Shown here piece after piece: positions 1 to 4,307 of a DNA stretch of 7,053 bases. The number at the start of each line of letters is the position of its first letter. Position 1 is the first letter of the stretch. Below the pieces are notes generated by a model, which was not told where the DNA came from, did not search any database, and was given only the letters and a program-made list of their open reading frames with translations. The stretch is taken from the NCBI GenBank assembly GCA_023258355.1, contig JALQZL010000078.1, positions 1 through 7,053 on the forward strand, given 5' to 3'. A program made the position numbers and the translations under genes. The DNA comes from Wenzhouxiangellaceae bacterium. Its GTDB lineage: Bacteria; Pseudomonadota; Gammaproteobacteria; Xanthomonadales; Wenzhouxiangellaceae.

Positions 1-163
1 GATTGTGGGTGCGGGAATACTCGTAGCCCAGATGATCACCTGGACTTTTTTGCACATAGGTTGAGGTCGCATAGATCGGCGTCATCACCGCCCCGGTGGT
101 GGGATCTGGCGACTGTCCGGCATGAATGACCCGCGTGGCTAGCTGGTGGTGTTTTTGGCTCAT
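1..163 (-). CDS. Cys/Met-metabolism PLP-dependent enzyme (cystathionine gamma-synthase/lyase family), N-terminal part only
   Basis: The ATG at 161-163 opens a frame that runs without a stop off the left edge, giving 54 residues. The peptide begins MSQKHHQLATRVIHAGQSPD, continues through TGAVMTPIYATSTY and ends at YEYSRTHN. The pattern H-x-G-Q-x-P-D, then PIYATSTY, then (F/Y)-E-Y-S-R-T-x-N is the characteristic N-terminus of the cystathionine gamma-synthase, gamma-lyase and beta-lyase family. These are cytosolic PLP enzymes acting on cystathionine or homoserine esters in methionine and cysteine metabolism. The SR-x-x-NPT segment, which helps bind PLP phosphate from the neighbouring subunit, is cut by the window edge. 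The PLP lysine and the residues that separate synthase from lyase are outside, so no gene symbol is given. The 54-bp gap to the FHA gene shows no hairpin; the nearest purine-rich stretch before the ATG (AGGG, about 12 nt away) is a poor ribosome binding site. It is probably the last visible gene of the truD operon. Confidence 0.86.
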   Translation of the reverse strand, partial: MSQKHHQLATRVIHAGQSPDPTTGAVMTPIYATSTYVQKSPGDHLGYEYSRTHN

Positions 164-217
164 AATTCGTTGACTACCCTTTAGAAACTTAACATCGAGA
201 AAACTGAAATCAAAAGC

Positions 218-694
218 TTAAGGCAAAGCCTCAACAGGGGCTGAGGGCCATGGCAGCGGCCACCAAGGCCACTCGGCAATGAGCTCTGGATGTTGCCAAC
301 CCAGCCAAACAAGGGCGGCAGCCCCCACCAGCAGCACACCCGTCACTGGCCAAAGCCAAGCTCTTGATGGCTTGGTCTTAACGGTGTGCAGGACCCGCTC
401 AGGCTTTAAACCAGGGGCTTGTAACATCAGATGCAGTGAACCCAAACGAATCTCATCGCCTGATTGCAGCGCATGGGCTTGACTGACAGGCTCACCGTTG
501 ACGAAAACAGGCGAATCACCGACCGGCTCGATGACAAGCCCTGCGCCCGAGCGGCTGATACGGGCGTGTGATGCCTCAAGACCTGCCAATGTAATATCCA
601 TAGACTCAGACGAGCCAAGCTCAGTGAGTTCAGCATTGAGCGCATAGGCTTGACCTGTCGAGGGGCCAGAAGTGGCTTTTAGTCTAAAAATCAT
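218..694 (-). CDS. FHA-domain protein with one C-terminal membrane segment
   Basis: A protein of 158 residues. Residues 1-93 read as a forkhead-associated domain: MIFRLKATSG start strand, LGSSESMDITL (26-36), ASHARI (41-46) holding the conserved Ser-His, VFVNGEPV (63-70) holding the Asn-Gly, and GDEIRLGSLHL (79-89) near the end. FHA domains usually bind phosphothreonine peptides. Here the usual Gly-Arg before the first recognition loop is Gly-Ser (27-28), so binding may be weak or lost. A polar, basic linker (95-111) leads to one hydrophobic helix at about 114-132, followed by a short tail unusually rich in Trp and Pro (133-154). The basic linker before the helix suggests a cytoplasmic FHA domain. 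The ATG overlaps the truD stop as ATGA and has no well-spaced ribosome binding site, which suggests translational coupling. The domain begins at the first residues, so the start fits. The partner and the role are unknown; no kinase or phosphatase is visible nearby. Confidence 0.8.
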   Translation of the reverse strand: MIFRLKATSGPSTGQAYALNAELTELGSSESMDITLAGLEASHARISRSGAGLVIEPVGDSPVFVNGEPVSQAHALQSGDEIRLGSLHLMLQAPGLKPERVLHTVKTKPSRAWLWPVTGVLLVGAAALVWLGWQHPELIAEWPWWPLPWPSAPVEALP

Positions 695-1743
695 GCCTCG
701 TATGCTATCAGTTCCCGAATAACCGTAGTGGCAAATGCGCCTTGGCTAAGCGTAAAAGATAACCTTAATGCGGGCCATTTCGTGCCTTCGAGCCAGTGCC
801 ATTCCAGTGCCTGCACCGGCGCACGCAGGCTCCGTCTCATGGCCTTTACCTCAAACCGCTCTAGCCCCTCGACCAATTCAGGATAGGCAGCCAGGCATGA
901 CGATTCGAGTTCGGCCACCTCATCACTGACCACGCAGGCACCCACGCCAGGCAGGGGCCCCGTTGGGTGGATATCCATCGCATCAAGGCGCTGTTGAAGC
1001 GTCTCTTTTTCATCTTGGTCTGCCTCTGGCATGAAAAAAGATTGGGTGCCATCGAGCATGGCCACATCGCCAGGTAGGAGTCTTGACCAGGTTTGGTCGC
1101 TCACGCGTTTGGCCAAGACCGCATTAAACAGATAACTCCTCGCTGCAGATAAGTAAAAACCATGCTTTGGTTTCGCGCGTTGCCCCTGAAGTTCCCCCCG
1201 AAATAGCCGTTTCGCACGCTCGAGATTATCCCGACCAAATCGCTGCTCACCAAAAAAATTCGGTACACCACCGATGGCAAGGCGCTCTAAGCGTCTCTCC
1301 AATGTTTTCTTCACATCAATGGTTGAGTCCGCCTGCAGATCCCTTAGGGTGATGACAAAGCGGTTACCCGTTAACCGACCCCGCTGGAGCTTACGTTGAC
1401 TCCGCTCAGCTTTTTGAATAGACACCCCCTCAATGGGGCAAGTCAACCAATCTGGTGCCGGCCGTTGCCCCAGATACACGCTCATCCATTGACGCGTGAG
1501 GGCATGACGGTCTTTGAGTCCCGCAAAACTTACCTTGGTCGGGTGGAGGCCAATCCATTTGGCCAATGCTTGGGCCACCCAAGGCGTATTTTGACCCCGC
1601 TTTTCAATCCAAAGCCACACATGCTCCGCATCCTCGCCGCCCTGTGGCTCAAAACCAAGCACCTCCTCGACTTGAAAGTCATCTGCGCTTTGACGCAAAA
1701 CGCCCCGAACCTCGGGGCGCCCATAAGCACATGGTGTTTGCAT
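691..1743 (-). CDS. truD: tRNA pseudouridine synthase TruD (tRNA U13)
   Basis: TruD converts uridine 13 of certain tRNAs, such as tRNA-Glu, to pseudouridine in the cytoplasm. From the ATG at 1743 the protein has 350 residues, close to the 349 of E. coli TruD. Family motifs appear in order: DDFQVEEVLGF near the N-terminus, FAGLKDRHA (73-81) with the catalytic Asp at 78, LTGNRFVITLRDL (124-136), GVPNFFGEQRFG (159-170), YLSAARSYLFN (197-207) and QGAFATTVIREL (334-345). The region between about 220 and 300 corresponds to the TRUD insertion domain and is variable, as expected. Three in-frame starts lie side by side, GTG 1749, TTG 1746 and ATG 1743; ATG is chosen by codon preference, and none has a convincing ribosome binding site. 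The upstream gene's stop ends only 17-23 bp earlier, so reading probably depends on upstream translation. The last codon overlaps the FHA gene by 4 bp. In E. coli, truD instead sits with ispD, ispF and surE; here none of these are visible. Confidence 0.97.
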   Translation of the reverse strand: MQTPCAYGRPEVRGVLRQSADDFQVEEVLGFEPQGGEDAEHVWLWIEKRGQNTPWVAQALAKWIGLHPTKVSFAGLKDRHALTRQWMSVYLGQRPAPDWLTCPIEGVSIQKAERSQRKLQRGRLTGNRFVITLRDLQADSTIDVKKTLERRLERLAIGGVPNFFGEQRFGRDNLERAKRLFRGELQGQRAKPKHGFYLSAARSYLFNAVLAKRVSDQTWSRLLPGDVAMLDGTQSFFMPEADQDEKETLQQRLDAMDIHPTGPLPGVGACVVSDEVAELESSCLAAYPELVEGLERFEVKAMRRSLRAPVQALEWHWLEGTKWPALRLSFTLSQGAFATTVIRELIAYEA

Positions 1744-1766
1744 CAACACGAGGGAGCGGTCGTTAC

Positions 1767-2198
1767 CTATTGGTTGTTGTCAACTCGGTACAGCACCACG
1801 GAATACGGTGCCTCCGGTTTTTCTCGGTTATAGCGACCCCGAATCTGGTAGGTCTTGCCCGCCTCCAGCTCTAAATCAATCATGTTATAGCCCTCGGGCC
1901 CCTGATCCATGGCAGCACCCGCGCCTCTCATTCTAGGCTGCGTGGAGTTAGCCAATATGGCGACCTTAACAGTGTACGTGCCTGGCTCTAGCCAAATAAA
2001 CTCACGTGGTTGAATATTCTCACCATTGATTTCAATGAATCTCACCTCAAAAAGATCCGAGACGGCTTTGCCTGGCGACCCTGACAATCGGGCGGCATCA
2101 GGCCCTGGCTGCGTGGTCGGCACCCGAGCTATCCCCTCCGTGGTTAGTGCCATCCACACCAGCAATAACATCAGTCCGATTTTTGAATAGGTTTTCAT
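1767..2198 (-). CDS. Small secreted protein of unknown function
   Basis: A protein of 143 residues. The N-terminus MKTYSKIGLMLLLVWMALTT is a typical Sec signal peptide with likely cleavage after GIA (22-24), leaving about 119 mature residues without cysteine and with no lipobox. A Pro/Gly-rich linker (26-45) leads to what looks like a small beta-sandwich: FEVRFIEINGE (50-60), IWLEPGTYTVKVAIL (68-82), NMIDLELEAGKTYQIRGRYN (105-124) and PYSVVLYRV (131-139). The phrases PGTYTVKV and LEAGKTYQIRG resemble periplasmic proteins in which a beta domain precedes an aGxxYxi strand (PEGA-like or similar), but I cannot name the family. The start is supported by a strong ribosome binding site (AGGAGA, 2204-2209). 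A good promoter lies about 110 bp upstream, so this is probably the first gene of the operon with truD. Its pairing with a tRNA-modification gene has no obvious functional logic. Confidence 0.82.
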   Translation of the reverse strand: MKTYSKIGLMLLLVWMALTTEGIARVPTTQPGPDAARLSGSPGKAVSDLFEVRFIEINGENIQPREFIWLEPGTYTVKVAILANSTQPRMRGAGAAMDQGPEGYNMIDLELEAGKTYQIRGRYNREKPEAPYSVVLYRVDNNQ

Positions 2199-2203
2199 CG
2201 CTT

Positions 2204-2209
2204 TCTCCT
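2204..2209 (-). promoter_or_regulatory. Ribosome binding site of the small secreted protein gene
   Basis: On the minus strand the sequence CAGGAGAAAGCG precedes the ATG at 2196-2198, placing AGGAGA five nucleotides before the start. It is the strongest Shine-Dalgarno of the left operon and fixes that start. The downstream truD and FHA genes lack comparable sites, which fits a coupled operon. Confidence 0.8.
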
Positions 2210-2221
2210 GTCATGTTCGAT

Positions 2222-2255
2222 TGGCCATGATCAATGCATCACGATCAGCTGGCCA
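2222..2255 (-). promoter_or_regulatory. Leader hairpin between promoter and first gene of the truD operon
   Basis: The transcript would read TGGCCA-GC-TGATC, a 10-nt loop (2233-2242), then GATCA-TGGCCA. The arms pair over 11 bp, interrupted only by a 2-nt bulge (2248-2249). The hairpin lies within the predicted leader of about 105 nt and ends 12 nt before the AGGAGA site. It has no U-tract, so it is not a terminator. It could stabilise the mRNA 5' end, bind a protein, or be a DNA operator. The pairing is seen directly; any function is inference. Confidence 0.45.
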
Positions 2256-2311
2256 CGTGGTCCGCATCATCAAGTCTGCAGCATACCACCCGACCTGTGC
2301 CTGATATTTCG

Positions 2312-2340
2312 ATGATATTGACCTGATAACAGCCTGACAA
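2312..2340 (-). promoter_or_regulatory. Sigma70-type promoter for the secreted protein/truD/FHA operon
   Basis: On the minus strand TTGTCA (2335-2340) is followed by a 17-bp spacer and TATCAT (2312-2317). Each hexamer matches the consensus at five of six positions and the spacing is ideal. The start of transcription would be near 2305, giving a leader of about 105 nt before the ATG at 2198. The promoter sits just inside the terminator (2355-2385) of the preceding gene, a logical boundary between two transcription units. This is a sequence prediction only. Confidence 0.7.
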
Positions 2341-2354
2341 GGGAGGACTCGTAC

Positions 2355-2385
2355 AAAAAAACCGCCCAAGACATGGGCGGTTTTT
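2355..2385 (-). terminator. Strong intrinsic terminator after the beta-helix protein gene
   Basis: A perfect 11-bp stem (2357-2367 paired with 2375-2385; AAAAACCGCCC against GGGCGGTTTTT) encloses a 7-nt loop. On the minus strand the GC-rich stem runs into seven T residues (2355-2361). It lies 57 bp past the TAA at 2443-2445. The structure is symmetric and could also stop plus-strand transcription, although no plus-strand gene is present here. Confidence 0.92.
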
Positions 2386-2442
2386 GAGGTTCTTACTGAC
2401 CCGGTGGCCCTGCTGGGCACTCACCGGATCATGATACGGTGG

Positions 2443-4146
2443 TTACTGGATTGTGCCAGAGCGGTCCAAACCGACAGTCCAGCCTTTGGTCCAATCACTT
2501 TTGGCATCGCGCACAGCACCCGCAAAGTCCACGTTATCGAAGAAAGCATCTTCAAAGGGCACAGCACCGACTCCAAACGCAGGTGAACCGGCATTCGGAA
2601 TATAGTTTGTCACCTGTGGATCAGCGTCAACATTGCCTGTTTGACCTAACACCCACTCAGACACCAAGAAAGGATCGGCACTATCATCATCAAAAGTGGC
2701 TTCGATACAACCACCCAAGACACTATTGACGATTGAGCTCTCACCTGCATCCGCTTGGGTAAAGGTGGCTGTTTGATCAATGTCAAAACATGTTTCTACT
2801 GAGCCTGTAACCAAGAAGTTAGCCATATGCGCGGCAGTCCCCTCACGAATCAAGACGCCATGACTACCATCTGCGGTGGCAGAACCAGGGCCAATGATGG
2901 TGAAGTTAGCAAGCATTGGTTGCGAACGTGGTGTCGCATCGTTGTTTGAGCCATTGTTGTCTGCCTCAATTGCGCGGTCCGCATCATCACCATATTGCTT
3001 AATCAAGACATATTGTGCTTTGCCACGGAAGCCTTTGGTCCAATCAAAGCTGTCATCGCCGTGACCTGTGAGCACGATGTGCTTCATGTTGACCGTGCCA
3101 CCGAAAGGCTCGATGCCATCGTCAGCGTTCAGGTGGACTTGGACATACTCAAAAGTTGTTCCTGCACCCACACCCTGCAAAGCGATGCCATTGAGCTCGT
3201 TTTCTGGCGAGAATTCAAAGCCAGCGTTAGAGACCACCATGTATCGGTAAACCCCACTGCTGTCTTGAGGGTCATTGCCGCCATAGGTACCACTGTCACC
3301 CTCACCTTCGGCAGTACAGACCTCTGTGCCCTCAGAACAGCCGTTGATGGGGGCATAGCCGTTAATGGCCAAACCACCCCACTCACCTCGAGCAACGGCT
3401 GAGTCACCACGCATGATGATTGGATTGGCCTGTGTCCCATCAGCGATCATTTTGCCACCTTGGGCAACCACGACATAGTCGACACCTGCGCCCGTACCAC
3501 CCACAATTTCGGTGTTAGGCTCAATCGTCACTGTCGCGCCATCGGCAACGGTGACTTTGCCACGTGGCAGCCAAGTGATTTCGTTGGTTAATGTCACATC
3601 TTGTGTGATATCACCTGAAATGATGCAAGACCCTGGCAACAAGCCCTCAGTCGCAAATGATGGGCAACTTTCAAATTTCTCTTGAACAACACAGTCACCT
3701 TGAGTCACAGGAGAAAGGACCTGAGTGGCTGAGCCATCGGTACCCGTGGCTTCCAGGACGACTTCATTACAAGAGTTGAAGGTCAATGTGCCTGAGCCCC
3801 AGTCTTCGCGCGTCCGGTCATTGGCTGAGTAGGCATCGCCAAAGTCACCGCCGACGAATTCAAAAATGTCTAGATCAGCCACATTGGTGTTTTGGTTGAT
3901 CGAACCCACGCCCAACAACCAAATAGGCTCACCGTTTCTGTAGGTAAACCACTGAACAATGGCTGTGTTGCCAAACTCTTGGCTACCATCTGGGGCGATG
4001 TCTAAGATCACACCACGGCCGTCTTTATCTGGCCCTTCCCAGTAGTTGCCTGCGAAAGTTTTGTTTACAACGAATGCATCGGCATTGCCAACAAGTGCAA
4101 GGCCCAAGGCCACTGGCAAAGCTGCTTTAGTCAAGGTCTTAATCAT
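2443..4146 (-). CDS. Secreted beta-helix-like protein with an N-terminal WFTY-type domain, partner of the TonB receptor
   Basis: A protein of 567 residues with a Sec signal peptide (1-24, cleavage after NADA). Residues 33 to about 134 match a small domain I recognise from many gammaproteobacterial secreted proteins: GNYWEGPDKDGRG (33-45), VQWFTYRNGEPIWLLGVG (64-81), GGDFGDAY (99-106), then DWGSGTLTFNSCN (115-127). A linker with three cysteines follows (152, 161, 174). From about 178 the chain reads as a right-handed parallel beta-helix: VTVADGATVTIEPNTEI (198-214), GEWGGLAINGYAPINGC (254-270), DDGIEPFGGTVNMKHIVLTG (342-361), GDDSFDWTKG (363-372) and NFTIIGPG (414-421). It closes with FFDNVDFAGAVRDAKSDWTK (535-554) and GWTVGL (555-560), an ending shared with Bacteroidota and proteobacterial proteins encoded beside TonB receptors. 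The mature part has eight cysteines, suggesting four disulfides and an extracytoplasmic location. There is no lipobox or catalytic signature. Function is unknown; binding a ligand for the receptor is my inference. Confidence 0.85.
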   Translation of the reverse strand: MIKTLTKAALPVALGLALVGNADAFVVNKTFAGNYWEGPDKDGRGVILDIAPDGSQEFGNTAIVQWFTYRNGEPIWLLGVGSINQNTNVADLDIFEFVGGDFGDAYSANDRTREDWGSGTLTFNSCNEVVLEATGTDGSATQVLSPVTQGDCVVQEKFESCPSFATEGLLPGSCIISGDITQDVTLTNEITWLPRGKVTVADGATVTIEPNTEIVGGTGAGVDYVVVAQGGKMIADGTQANPIIMRGDSAVARGEWGGLAINGYAPINGCSEGTEVCTAEGEGDSGTYGGNDPQDSSGVYRYMVVSNAGFEFSPENELNGIALQGVGAGTTFEYVQVHLNADDGIEPFGGTVNMKHIVLTGHGDDSFDWTKGFRGKAQYVLIKQYGDDADRAIEADNNGSNNDATPRSQPMLANFTIIGPGSATADGSHGVLIREGTAAHMANFLVTGSVETCFDIDQTATFTQADAGESSIVNSVLGGCIEATFDDDSADPFLVSEWVLGQTGNVDADPQVTNYIPNAGSPAFGVGAVPFEDAFFDNVDFAGAVRDAKSDWTKGWTVGLDRSGTIQ

Positions 4147-4151
4147 GATTG

Positions 4152-4157
4152 CTCCCT
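4152..4157 (-). promoter_or_regulatory. Ribosome binding site of the beta-helix protein gene
   Basis: On the minus strand AGGGAG lies five nucleotides (CAATC) before the ATG at 4144-4146. With the signal peptide starting at that same codon, it fixes the start. Having its own strong site means the gene can be translated independently of the receptor. Confidence 0.8.
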
Positions 4158-4236
4158 AAGATTCATTTTGGGTGTCAACAGTCGCGACTATTCTTAATCC
4201 GACCATCACACGATACGGGAGGTGTTTTTCGGTTAG

Positions 4237-4276
4237 ATGAAAGCTTTGTTATATTTCGATGACAGCGTGCCAATAG
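4237..4276 (-). promoter_or_regulatory. Candidate PhoB-box-like array with 11-bp periodicity
   Basis: Reading the minus strand toward the beta-helix gene, four 7-bp units are spaced exactly 11 bp apart: CTATTGG (4270-4276), CTGTCAT (4259-4265), ATATAAC (4248-4254) and CTTTCAT (4237-4243). The known PhoB box is CTGTCAT-like 7-mers separated by 4 bp. One unit is a perfect match, one differs at a single base and two are weak (3 of 7). A TATAAC that could serve as a -10 lies inside the array, but no -10 is well placed 10-11 bp after the last unit, as classical Pho promoters have. Regulation by phosphate is therefore a hypothesis. Confidence 0.3.
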
Positions 4277-4278
4277 TC

Positions 4279-4307
4279 AAAAAAAGCGCTAGAACCGAAC
4301 ATCTAGC
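4279..4307 (-). terminator. Terminator-like hairpin overlapping the TonB receptor stop codon
   Basis: On the minus strand GCTAGA (4302-4307), an 8-nt loop and TCTAGC (4288-4293) form a perfect 6-bp stem, followed by GC and seven T residues (4279-4285). The TAG stop (4289-4291) is inside the 3' arm, so a ribosome finishing the receptor would disturb the hairpin. The stem is short and only half GC, so termination may be partial, letting some transcripts continue into the beta-helix gene. Confidence 0.45.

Noticed and set aside
188..215. Possible promoter for the PLP enzyme gene (TTGATT, 16 bp, TAAGTT on the minus strand).
   Set aside because: Both hexamers are poor and the stretch is simply AT-rich; read-through from the upstream operon is the simpler reading.
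867..890. TruD contains YPELVEG, like the peptide from a dispersed repeat (TTCGACAAGCTCAGG family) seen in many proteobacteria.
   Set aside because: The DNA differs from the repeat consensus at several places, and the segment aligns with ordinary TruD sequence just before the conserved (K/E)-x-x-RR helix, so it is not an inserted repeat.
1396..1833. Long plus-strand open frame opposite truD (145 codons).
   Set aside because: It lies antisense to truD's conserved motifs and the end of the secreted protein gene, and its translation shows no domain-like pattern.
2211..2420. Minus-strand frame of 69 codons covering the terminator and promoter between the two units.
   Set aside because: It reads through a strong terminator hairpin and across the promoter, and has no ribosome binding site; only its last 19 codons are worth a mention as a leader-peptide candidate.
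2995..3402. Plus-strand open frame of 135 codons opposite the beta-helix gene.
   Set aside because: It is antisense to a well-supported gene with signal peptide and family motifs; the translation is a shadow of those codons.
4173..4178. Perfect -35 hexamer TTGACA on the minus strand close to the beta-helix gene start.
   Set aside because: A -10 at normal spacing would fall on the ribosome binding site (GGAGCA), which does not resemble one; the site is too near the ATG.
4180..4189. Perfect 10-bp palindrome AGTCGCGACT, a possible operator.
   Set aside because: The symmetry stops at 10 bp, no second copy was noticed in the other intergenic gaps, and it matches no operator that I recognise.
4257..4272. 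Sigma54-type promoter: TTGGCACG on the minus strand matches the -24 element well.
   Set aside because: At the required spacing the -12 element reads CATCG instead of TTGCA/T, losing the essential GC, so a sigma54 promoter is not supported.
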